A stretch of 64,000 bases of DNA, taken from Anopheles merus (taxonomy: Eukaryota > Arthropoda > Insecta > Diptera > Culicidae). A program made the position numbers and the translations under genes. Below, one piece after another: positions 23,666 to 34,900 of this stretch. The DNA lies in NCBI RefSeq assembly GCF_017562075.2, contig NC_054085.1:11006259-11070258 (forward strand). Direction: 5' to 3'. Every line of letters starts with the position of its first letter. The stretch's first letter is position 1. The notes under the pieces were generated by a model that saw only the letters and a list, made by a program, of their open reading frames with translations, was not told the DNA's origin and made no database searches.

Positions 23666-26600
23666 ATGGCGACCAGTAATCCGGCTTTTGAGAACGATGA
23701 GCCCGTGCTGACGAGCGAACGGACCTCACACACGGCAACCCAACCAAGCCTCGCCGCCGTCACCGCCAAGTCCAGTGCCAAGGTGAACCAGTTCCAGCAG
23801 CCACCGGAACAGACGACCGGCAGCAACACCAGTCGGACCGGCGCACTGCCCGAGATGAACCTGATGAAGAACATCCACAAGGTGCAGCGGGACAAGTGGG
23901 GCAAAGATATCGAGTTCCTGCTGTCCTGCATCGCGCTCTCGGTCGGGCTGGGGAATGTGTGGCGCTTCCCATTCACGGCGCTGGAGAATGGGGGCGGTGC
24001 GTTCGTCATACCGTACCTGATCGTGCTGCTGCTGGTCGGGCGTCCGATCTACTATCTGGAGATGCTGATCAGTCAGTTTTCGAGCCGGGGCTGTATCAAT
24101 GTTTACGATGCGTCGCCGGCCATGCGAGGCATTGGGGTGGGGCAAACCTACTCGACGTTCATCGTGATGACGTACTATGCGTCGCTGATGGCCGTTACGA
24201 TGCGGTACCTGATCGCGTCGTTCGGTGATCCGTTGCCGTGGAGCGAGTGTAACGAGGCCTGGAACGCGACCTGCATCGATTCGCGGCTGATCACGAACAT
24301 GGCAGAAAACTCGACCGCGACCGCCGTCTCCTCGGCCGAGCTGTACTTTGTGTGAGTATTTTGAAGGAAGGAGGGGATATTCAGTGGGTTAAATGGCAAT
24401 CGGTAGAGTTCAAAATAATTTTATAAATCGAAGATATTGCAATGACATGAGGTGTAATGTTAAGTTTGGACATGGTTGCCAAAAAAGTCCTTAATGTGAG
24501 TAAAACTGGCTTGCCCTAGCTCACAGGAGCTAGGCTGGTCCTAATCAATTCCAATGATTGAACGATGAAAAATATTTTTGAAGAATTTGGTCCGCAAGAT
24601 TATGGGAACACGCTTTCTCCAATAGAAGTGTATGGTCTAATTCATTTCCATAAGATTCCAAAAGATACCTGACAAAGGTTATCACTCGGAGCTCTTTTGC
24701 CTGGACGAAGAACTAAGGCAGTAATCAATACTGCTGATTAGAGGCATCCAGTTGTGAAATGACAGTATTTAAAAGGAAGGCTTTCCGAACTTTTAGCTCT
24801 AGAGGGCTTTTGAATAAACGAACTTGCCCCTGTTACGTAAGACGGATTCATTTTCCACCAAGGATGGTCGTCTTCCCACACACCCAAGTAGAGAACATGA
24901 CTGTTTTGAGTAATAAGAAGCTACAGATGTCTATTGCCATTCCCAAGAGGAGTTAAGGTAGACCTAGGCCAATTGCGTTTTCTGTGTCTTTGTCACAGAA
25001 AAGCAATTTTGCCTCTTTTATAACGATAACAGTTGCCTGTTTTAAAGCTTGTGTAACCAGCAACTAATCTAATCGTTGGTACGCACGGTCGGCATTTGGC
25101 TCTTTTATTGGGCATTTCGCAGTGTCTATGAATGGAGAACTTCTACGCCGGCATGGCGTTATCTTTAGCTTGATTAGCTATGATAACCTGGGGAGGTTTT
25201 TTTTGTTAATTGCTTAATAGGTTGTTTAGCGGACATTGACATTGAAATGGTCCCATGCGGTAAAATTGCATCATGTTGGGCAAGGCCTAGGTTCCAATTG
25301 TGGAGCAACTGTGATACTATGAAAGTAGAATAATCAAGTCTTTTGGTTTGACAATGCGTTGGATCCTTTCAAAGCTAAACGGGGTTCTATTCTCATCCGG
25401 TTCGTCTCGCATTAAATGCTACAAGTAAGTCTTGAATGCTCTTGTTAGGTTGCAATGGAAGTCGTGAATAGCATTTTTGTTTTTTTTTTATCCTTGTTAA
25501 CGCTCCTATTTTGCTCTTTTTGCAAGTATTTAATCATGTTATGCGTCAGAAAAGGTTCATTTCTGAACGAAAAGATATAAAAGAGTAAAAATTTTGGTTC
25601 TGTTTTGAGCACTATTCAGCACTATAATAAAACAAAGTTCATAAAAAGCTCATTAGCCTTCGCTAGGTTACAATTGAAGTTACTTGCATTACAATCTGGT
25701 ACTAGAGATTGCAAGTTTCTTTTAACTATTGGTAATAACCCCAGGACCCCAGACAGAAGACATGAAAGGTTATTCAAGCTTTCTTCTTTTAATATTGTTT
25801 CATGATGTTATTATCATGCAAGCGGATATTCAATTACCATACGATCAAAAAGCGAGCAGCAACGTACCATAAATTAATAAGCTCTCATTTCTTTAACATT
25901 TCCCACACAGCAAGGACGTTCTCAAGGAGGCCAGCACGATACACGATGGCATCGGTACACCAGATTGGCGGTTGGTGCTGTGCCTACTCGTCCCCTGGAC
26001 CTGCATCTGCCTTACACTTATCAAAGGTACAGTGTGCAGTGCCAACTCTGCATCAAACAATCTAAACATCTTTACTCACTATCCCTTCCCATTCGCAGGA
26101 ATTAAAAGCTCCGGAAAGGTTGCCTACTTCCTGGCCATCTTCCCGTACGTCGTTATGCTGGTGCTGCTGATCCGGGCCTGCACACTCGAAGGTGCCGCCG
26201 ACGGTATGCTGTACTTCATCAAACCGCAGTGGGATCGCATTCTGGAGGCGAAGGTGTGGTACGCGGCCGTTACGCAAGTGTTCTTTTCACTCACCATTTG
26301 CTTCGGCAACGTGATGATGTACTCGTCCTACAATCGCTTCCACAACAACGTGTACCGGTTCGTGCATGCTCGTGATCTTCTGCGAAAGAGAAAGAGAGAG
26401 GGGAGCTTTCTGAATGATTGTTTCTTTTCCATTCCATTTCCACCAGGGATGTGACGATCGTGTCGATCATGGATACGCTCACGTCGATGCTGGCCGGGCT
26501 GATCGTGTTCGGCGTGATTGGCCACCTCGCTCACGTGCTGGAAGCGCCAGACATTAAGCACGTGGTGCGGGGCGGTGCCGGGCTTGCCTTCATCACCTAT

Positions 26601-27418
26601 CCGGACGCGATCGCCAAGTTCACCTTCTGGCCGCAGTTCTTCGCGATCGCCTTCTTCCTGATGCTGTTCGTGCTGGGCATTGGCAGCAACGTCGGTATGG
26701 CTACCACGATAATGACAGTGATTCGGGATCGGTTTCCCCAGCTTCAGCCCGCTCTGGTGGCGGTAGGAATTGCGATCGTTGGGTATGGGATTGGCATCAT
26801 CTACACAACGCCCGGCGGACAGTATGTGCTGGACTTTTTGGACTTTTACGGCGCCTCGTTCGTTGCGCTCGTGCTGGCCGTCTTCGAGATGTTCACTTTC
26901 GCCTGGATCTATGGGGTGAGCCGTATCTGTCGGGACATTGAGTTTATGCTGGGCATTAAGACGGGACTTTACTGGCGCATTTGCTGGGGCTTTATTACGC
27001 CGACGCTACTGGCCGCCATTCTGCTGTACCACATCGCAACGTACGAAACGTTCACTTTCAACGGTTACGTCTATCCCGATGGGATGTATGGTAAGGCAAC
27101 ACGTGGAAAGGCTTTTACTTAGAAAAAAAAACACTCTAAGATTGCATGTTTTCTCTCCCCCATCGTACAGCCTTTGGATGGTGCATCTTTGCTGCCGGCG
27201 TGCTGCAACTGCCCGCCTGGGCGATCTACACCTTCCTCAAGCGCAAGGAGCCGGACTGGCGCGATCGTCTGCTGCACTGCTTCAAACCAACGCACGACTG
27301 GGGCCCGGAAGACCCCGAACTGAATGCCAAGTATCACGAGTCTGTGTACAAACACGAACAATCACTGCCGCGGGATCGTTCGCTAGTGCGAAGGATGTTC
27401 GACAACGTGTTCAGTTGA
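23666..27418 (+). CDS. SLC6 nutrient amino acid transporter (NAT), complete (650 aa)
   Basis: Five coding exons: 23666-24351, 25911-26026, 26099-26357, 26447-27090 and 27171-27418 (stop TGA). A soluble N-terminus of about 80 residues leads to helix 1, where GLGNVWRFP (residues 95-102) and then ENGGGAF form the Na+/substrate signature of SLC6. The second extracellular loop has the paired cysteines of PWSECNEAWNATC and sequons NAT and NST. Helix 6 reads FFSLTICFGNVMMYSSYN. Helix 8 has GIGSNVG. The tail has DWGPED, shared by all copies here. Family members take up essential amino acids with Na+ at apical membranes of gut and other epithelia. Oddities are SQFSSRG where the other copies have GQF, and N where the others have G at the third position after the helix 6 Phe. 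It is the first gene of the NAT array. AATAAA lies at 27506-27511. Confidence 0.94.
24352..25910 (+). other. First coding intron of the NAT gene at 23666
   Basis: 1.56-kb intron at phase 2, in the conserved LYF junction shared by most copies. I see no delimitable repeat in it; a 65-codon frame at 24759-24956 has no family signal. Confidence 0.8.
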
Positions 27419-27505
27419 AGTGAGACTTTGGGATTTCCTTCTTTTTTTTGTTTTGTTTCGCATTTATTGCATTTACCGCATGGATTTATTTCGATAGTTT
27501 CACAA

Positions 27506-27511
27506 AATAAA
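27506..27511 (+). terminator. poly(A) signal of the NAT gene at 23666
   Basis: AATAAA 88 bases after the stop codon. Confidence 0.5.
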
Positions 27512-29111
27512 TAATGCTACAAAGCAGAGCGTTTTAAGCCAATAAGCAGGACAACAGTATCTTAACTACGAGGAATATCTTTTTAATCAATGCATTTCGT
27601 TAGTATTACGAACGTCGAGAATAATTTAAGATCGTACATTTCTAGAATAAATTGATGAGAGATTCTTGTATTACATTTGAATTGTAATGTTATCACCCAC
27701 CGCAAGAAATGGGATAATATGTCATGCAAATCAAGAAGATGGGAAGCCCTGTAACTGACAGGCTGCATCAGGCAAAGGGTATTAAAATCACATTGTTATT
27801 TCAATTTATCAGACAACTCTGCTCATCCTTTGTATACTTAAGGCAACTAGTTGTGCAGCTTTTGGAATTGCATTACCTAATCTAGCTGATAGTACCATTT
27901 ATCTTGTTGCTAACACACGTTCGTCGCTTCATCTTTAGTCACTAGGTTTGTCAGCAAAGTGAATGGGAATCCCACAATGCCAACGCTCCATTGCAATGAA
28001 CCGTTGAACGGTGATTAAGTTCAAGGTTTGCAGAACGGTGGAGAAGATCGCTCGCAGTTTCAGCTGCGAACCTGTGCAGCAAAAAGCGATAAAATTGTAT
28101 GAAGTGGGTAGTCATTAGTTTTTAAAGATTCACAACGCTTTAAGGTGGGTATAGTTTTAACATGAATATAGATTTTGACTGTCAGTTAATTTTGCCTCAA
28201 AACTCTACAGATGATAGTATTATGGATGCAGATAACAATTTCTTAACCTCCGGGCGAAGTACTCACAGAGAGAGTGAAAAAAGAACGTATAATTGATTTG
28301 TTTCGTTCTTAATCATTGCGATAAACTTTACAGTAAGTCGATATGCAAATTGCAAACGTTAGATCGGATCTGTTACCATGATGACTATCACTCGTTGAAC
28401 CGAATTACAACATACGAAAACAGCTGTAGTATCTTTAATACCACAACTTCTTGGAAACATGTGTAATCCTCCTCAGGAGGATCGGAGATCGTTGGTTGAT
28501 AACTGACAGATATGCTTTAATGGATACTCGGACATCGTTTCCGTATCAATATTGCTCATTTCTTGCCTTTTTGTTTGAAATGAGGATGATATTTTTACAT
28601 AAATTTAAACAGGTTAGAATCATCGTACATGAATTACCCCTTTTGAATGCACGATAAATGAGGATTTGTTTATCTTGTTTAAGGTCCCGAATAATTAAGA
28701 ATAAGTCTGATATTGATGAGTGGTTTTGTACGGAATGTTAGATTCATTTCCTTTGCAGTCCTCAAAATACCATCCTCAAATATCCCTGAGGTGCATAAAT
28801 TAATAATTTAATAATAATTAGAAAGTGAACGGTTGATTATTTAACATAAGTGTTTCTCAAAATTTCATGTAATGCTTTGTGGTTTCGTTTAATTGTTATT
28901 GCCATGGCTATCACGAGACTTAGAGAAGATATAAAAATGAACAATCGTAATATTCTTCCTTTTAAGTCGCAAGAAGTGTGAATTATTTTATAAACAGATA
29001 TCCAATTTGCAGATAAATTGCAGCTTCTTTAGTGACTGATCTGCAGAATTCAGCAAAATCAGAACATGGCCTTGAAATGCAACAGTATCTTGTATTTAAG
29101 GTACTAGAGCT

Positions 29112-30168
29112 GGGTAAATGTACCAATAGTGGTGCAATTTGTAGAGGTACCGATGTGTTTTAATGGATTTAAAGTGTCAGGAAGGACAATTTCTGAATAT
29201 TTTAACACATGGCAATTGAAATATGTTTTATCTTCGCAATCACAATCATTTTCACCAGGAAACACATCAAATTTACGAAATAATACATATTTTGTGACTG
29301 TTTCGTTGTACCTATAATGGTGGTATGGTTCCTATAGTCGTCGTATTGTGTTCCTTTGGTGGTGGTAAACAAAGATGCCTTAAAAACAGTGTATAATATC
29401 AATATAACTTAGTTTTGAAGCTGTTTTCGTGTGAATGGCAAGGATTACTGCGATAATAATGATTTCTTTCGTAATTTGATCGTAAAAAATGTATGAATTT
29501 GGTTGATGAAAATATTGACTAAAGTACTGAATAACACCTGTCATCAACTCAAACCCAGAAGAGATTGCTTGATTTGAAGTCGATTTTTCACTCAGTAGAA
29601 TAAGCGAATTTTGGCCTTTGTTAGGTAAATTACTCACAGAAAACTAATTTTTGTTGCTTATTTTAGTGAAAACAGTACGAAATGTCAAAAATATTCTCGA
29701 AAAAATCTAAAACGACCTGTTTTTATTGATTTTTTAACTATAACCACTATAGGAACATGCCTGTTTTGTGTACCTATAATGGCACTATGGTAAAAAAAAC
29801 ACTTAAAAATGCATAAATATGGTCAAAAGCCAATGAATTTGAATAAAATAATATCATTTGAGAACAATTATGTTAAAAAACTAATAAATGCGTTGTTATG
29901 TGGTCATTTAGAATGTTAACAAAAATATGAGTATCGTTATGAAATCCTAAGGATTTTGGAAAAATGTTGACACATTTCACAAAATAATGGATTTTTCGGT
30001 CACTCAGTAACGGAATGGCCCCATTTAACTTTAAAACCCTTTGTAAAAGGCTAAAGAACATTTCACACTAACGTAAATAACTTAATTACTTTTAATTTGC
30101 CATATGAACCAGATTTTAGTGCAATACCACCACTATTGGTACTAGCACCACTATAGGTACATTTACCC
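29112..30168. mobile_element. Unclassified 1.06-kb MITE with subterminal repeats
   Basis: The left end is GGGTAAATGTACCAATAGTG and the right end on the minus strand is GGGTAAATGTACCTATAGTG. Flanking TAGAGCT (29105-29111 and 30169-30175) is a perfect 7-bp duplication, or 8 bp (CTAGAGCT) if one terminal C is shared. Copies of the word CCTATAGTGGT or CCWATARTGG recur near 29310-29360, 29745-29790 and 30125-30160. There is no long reading frame, so the element is non-autonomous. The superfamily is not decided; 8 bp would fit hAT or P. Confidence 0.7.
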
Positions 30169-30189
30169 TAGAGCTAGAGTATTTAATAG

Positions 30190-30393
30190 TAGTAGTAGTA
30201 GTAGTAGTATTTATTTATACATAAACTAAATTTTCTTCAAAAATTCATTCATCCCATTGTTCGCACCTTAACTCAATACTAGCTATTTCCTTTCTTGTGC
30301 TATGCCATTTTGAAATTAATTAATATGGGATGATTATGGAGGATGATCCAACCTTTGGGAAAAATTGAAAAAAAAAAACCCTGGTGCCTGTTC
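30190..30393 (-). mobile_element. 5'-truncated non-LTR retrotransposon fragment
   Basis: AGAGTATTTAATAG stands at both 30176-30189 and 30394-30407, a perfect 14-bp target duplication. On the minus strand the insert ends AATAAATAC followed by (TAC)n, a poly(A)-signal-like end with a microsatellite tail as in several LINE clades. It contains a T-run and no usable frame. It inserted one base beyond the duplication of the 29112-30168 MITE. Confidence 0.65.
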
Positions 30394-31558
30394 AGAGTAT
30401 TTAATAGAGATCTTCCTTATATCGTTCAAATGCAGCTCAATTCATATCATATACCCAAATCCGGCCTAAACCCTTCCTATCATATGTAATTTGGCGATAA
30501 AATAGAGTTCCTATCATATAGAGTTTGAAGATAAAAATCCAAATACAAGCTGCTCTATACTAAACAATAAAAACCACAACCTGAGCGCATTTCCCACTAA
30601 AGAACAATATTTAATTTGCCTGTTTCAGTAAATGACGCAGAACATTACCGTTACCTCTTTTTAAACAAAGCGCACACGGCTCACAGCACAATCACACCCG
30701 TGACGTGGTGCTGCTACGATTCATTGATAAGAAAACTGTCAGTCAGCGTACTTCCAACCCATTCATTTGCTTTCTCTTCGTAAAAAAGCACGTTTTCCCT
30801 CAGATTCCCGGGATGCCTTTCCTGCATCTTCTGGCGCGTCGGTATATCCCAGGATCGAAGAGCGCAATGATGTCACTGCTTGAGTCACATTGCAGATCAG
30901 GCGGCACATGCATGCAACCTGCATTCCTGGGTCAATTAATTCGATCTTCCGTTCGCGGAACGCTTTTTGTTGGCCCTTTGCCTACGGCCAAACCCAAAGC
31001 GGCGAACCCCCACAAACTGTGTTGGTGTGCATTTGTGTGTGGAAATTCCAACATTGCATGCGCATTGGAGGTGGAAAATCTGCATCCACTAAAACCAAAC
31101 CGGGCCGTGTGCGCTTTGTGTCAACGGTTCTACATTAGATTCACCAATACATATACGCACGCAGGAAAAAACCCCGAAGTGCAATGGTCGCGTTGTCGCG
31201 AAGCGTGTGTTTTGGCGCGCGCTCGTTTCATCAACAACACACATGTCAAGGCCTGCTTAGACACACGAGTGAGCATTTGCCCATTTCAGGCCCTACCTTG
31301 GCGACTGACAACGTGTGTGTGTGTGTGTAGGTTCAAAGCCGGTTCAAAACCTGATCGACTCATCGAAAGTGAATTAGTGGGCACAGGGAGAGGTCCGTGG
31401 CTGTAGGGTTTTCCCTCCACTGGAGTCTCCAATACAGAGGCCCGTCCGCGGAAGCTGTGGGTCGCCACCTCCCCACCATCACGTCCAACCTGTTGCTGCT
31501 GTCTAAATATTAGTGCCCCTCTCCTCTTCAACCACTTTTTGTTTGTGTGTGCGCCCGT

Positions 31559-31564
31559 TCAGTG
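31559..31564 (+). promoter_or_regulatory. Candidate initiator of the NAT gene at 31925
   Basis: TCAGTG (A at 31561) matches the arthropod initiator core in a GC-rich region 364 bases before the start codon. No TATA box is seen. Confidence 0.35.
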
Positions 31565-31924
31565 GGGGATTTTTGTGTCGCCTTTCGTTTGATATTTGTT
31601 CGCGCACACAGACGAGCGAGCGAGCGCGCGCGCACCCGAGCCCGCCACACTCGACTGGAACTCTGCGCGAGTGGTGACCGCGTGCCAAAAAACGCAACTG
31701 CCGTTCACTTGGCTCGCGACGCTACACCTGAGCGGACGTTGTAACTCGCGCCGCGGCACAAGCAAACGCGCGAAACCACAAGACAAGACCAAGAAAGTAC
31801 ATTCGGTGGCGTAGAAAGTTCGGTGTGCAAGCGCGTGCAAGAAGTGTGCGAGAGAAGGGCCAGGACGAGAAGGGTGGCCACGGTTCGGAAATTCCCACGT
31901 TTTTCCCCCCAGCGACCGAGCGGA

Positions 31925-34900
31925 ATGGAAAATCGAAGCTACGTCGGTGATGAAACCTGGAATGCCGACACGCTGCCGGTTGGGGGGCTTGCGGGCAACC
32001 AGCCCCACCACCATCACAACCATCATCACAAGGTACGGGGAGTGTTTTTTTGGAAAGTGCACACCAGCCAAGAAAAGCCAATTTTTCCCTTCTTTCCTCC
32101 GTTAAACACGTGCGCGCGCGCGCGATCGCAGTTTAAAAAACCCGTTTGTGACTCATTTTGCCGCTCATTACGTAAGCGTGGCCTGGGCCGGCCAAAACCA
32201 TCTCGCCAAACAAGATCTTCGCCTGCTTTGTGTGGTAGGAGGGAAAAAACACAAACTCGAGTGGTGCAAAGGTGCTAACCGCAGTTGACGCTGGTTTCAA
32301 GCGCGAAACCATGCGCGACGTCAAAAGCACGTGTGCCGTAAGGAAAGTGTGAGCGTTCGGTGTATGTGTGTGTCTGTGTGTGCGTAAGCGTAAACGGTAG
32401 CAAGCCGGGCGGACGGCAAGTAATTGAGAAAATTGGCTGGCGCCGGCCCGCAGTTGGTTTATTTCGAAAGTGGACAAAGCACGCGCAGTGCTTGTTGATT
32501 ATTGGTGACCGATGGTGGTAGTACGCGCATCGAAGTGATAGTGGAACCTTAAAGTGGAGAGAGGTGTTTGGGTATTTCCGATGGTGTAGCTTTTCCAATA
32601 TAGTTTTGTGGATTTTCAACCATGAAATAAAAACAGTCCGTTAGCAGTGTTGCTCAAGATTTTCGAAAAATGCACTTAGGAATTAGTGTGAGTGAACGGC
32701 CCTATCTGTGTTGGGTGGACACAAAATGAGAAAACTGTTATTGGTGTTCTAAAACGAATCCGTCCAACGAATGCGAAAAGCATCATTCCACTCGTGTTTT
32801 GAACCTCTGATGACGCGTACATCAGGTCTGCGCGTTGACAAGTATACCAGCGGACTATCTCCATAACAGTTATGTTCTAGTGCTATATAATTCATGGCAC
32901 ATCCCTCATCCATACTCTGATTTTCAGGACGTCTCAAAATTTTTGTCGATCAAGACACCCTGTCATTTGGAGAATTTAAATTGAAGTTTAAGGATTTCTT
33001 ATCACTAAAAGACTCCTACAGAATGTGCAGTTTCCGTCATAACTACAATGCTGAAATTGGATATATCCCACCAATAAGTGTCTGTAGGTCTAGAGTTTTG
33101 ATTTTTCTGAATGTTATAAATAAGTATTTATAATAAAAATCAATAAAAAAAACTATGTCTCCAACTTATAGGGTTTTCCACGATTTATTGATTGATTCTC
33201 ATCAATTTTTGGTGAGTTACCATGTTTTTTGGTGCGTTTCCACGATTTATTGGCCGTTTCCCAGAATTTTTTGCTACAATTGTATTGATATCCAATAAAT
33301 TATGGGAACGAACCAAAAATCTGTGGGATATCATCAAAAAATCGTGGGAACGCACCAAAAACTCATGGGAACTGACCAATAAATCGTGGGAAACCCTGTA
33401 TGACCATCAAAAAGTTCAGAAAATAAGTCCAGAAATGTATGAAGATGAATCACTTGTGTCACTCATAGTTTTAAAATGCTACAGGCCTTCCATTTACTGC
33501 TAAATACAGTAACAACACTAAAAAAATTTCTTAACTGTTAAAGTCCATACATGCGTCCTACATACAACAACAGTGTCTACCTGATCTAAATTGTTCAAAT
33601 AGGTCATTTGACTTCAAGAAATCATAGATAATGTTTAGAAACGATATAGTTAGGGCAATTATATAGGTTTCCCCTGTTTTCCAAAATTTCAAGTCACCTA
33701 TGAAGTCCGTTTTGTTGTTTTCAAGCAAACTTTACTACAAATATTCAATTATACACATATTTTGAATACAAGTGTGTACACATGGCTACCACAGAAAAGA
33801 GCATTTTGATTGGTCAATGTACAATGCATCCAATTGTTTGAGTTCGTATTCCCTTCAGGTGGGATTTCAACGAACGATTCAGACCGGTCCCATCATACAT
33901 CCTTTTATTACTCGATTTTGCATGTGTCCATTTTGGGTTCAAATATCGACGCACGGAACTAATTAACCCCGTGAGAGGGATGCTAAGGCACCATTAAACC
34001 TCCAAAACTAGTTATGTGACATAGGAAGCTAATCAAATAATGTGTATTCGTGTTGACAACTATTGAAACATTCTATACTCAAACATTGCATCAGAGGACC
34101 TCAAACCATAACCAGTATTTGCTTGCCACGAAAAAATCCATATATTTTCAAAAAGCTGTGCACACATCAAACATAATTAAACAAACTCGCAAATTAACGC
34201 GTATGACAGTTGGTGGCAAATAAGCACCGTCCCGGATTCCAAAAATTCACATAACAACCCACACATTGTACGTGAGATTTCACATTAACTTGTTTGCATT
34301 TTTCCCCTCCCACTCACAGCATCACACTACGGTCGATCTGAAAGCACCGCAATCCACCAGCGACGAAAAGCCTCCACTTCGGGAGAAATGGGGCCGCAAC
34401 ATCGAGTTCCTACTCTCCTGCGTCGCCCTGTCGGTGGGCTTCGGCAATGTGTGGCGCTTCCCGTACACAGCGTTCAAGAACGGTGGCGGTGCGTTTGTCA
34501 TCCCGTACCTGATCGTACTGTTCATCATCGGACGCCCGATCTACTATCTCGAGATGGTGCTGGGTCAGTTTTCCAACCGTGGCTGCGTTAAGGTGTACGA
34601 CCTAGCACCTGCCATGCGTGGTATCGGTGTCGGTCAAACGGTTGCCATCTTCACCGTCATCACCTACTATGCGTCGGTGCTGGCCGTCACCCTGCGGTAC
34701 CTGGTTGCCTCGTTCAATCCCGAGCTGCCCTGGGCTAAGTGTGACCCAACCTGGCCAGACTGTGTCGATTCTAGCCGGCTCGGTAGCATTGCGCTTGGAC
34801 CGAACGTAACGCAACCGAAAACCTCTGCCGATCTGTACTTCCGGTAAGTGAACAGTGGGGGACGCCACTCAGGAGCTTCGAAATGGGAGAGCAATATCGA

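Larger units (their letters stand above)
27512..31558. other. Intergenic, first to second NAT gene
   Basis: AT-rich DNA holding a 1.06-kb MITE (29112-30168) directly followed by a small non-LTR fragment (30190-30393). The segment 30660-31558 is GC-richer and precedes the next promoter. A 233-codon frame there (30705-31406) is not accepted as a gene. Confidence 0.6.

Noticed and set aside
23726..24145. Antisense frames over NAT and SLC45 exons (also 14732-15295, 53450-53908, 48724-49146, 353-784)
   Set aside because: They mirror strongly coding, GC3-rich sense exons; sense frames have clear family motifs.
30705..31406. 233-codon + strand open frame upstream of the NAT gene at 31925
   Set aside because: Lies in GC-richer promoter-proximal DNA where stops are rarer; its end encodes CVCVCR from a TG repeat; no domain, signal peptide or homolog recognised.
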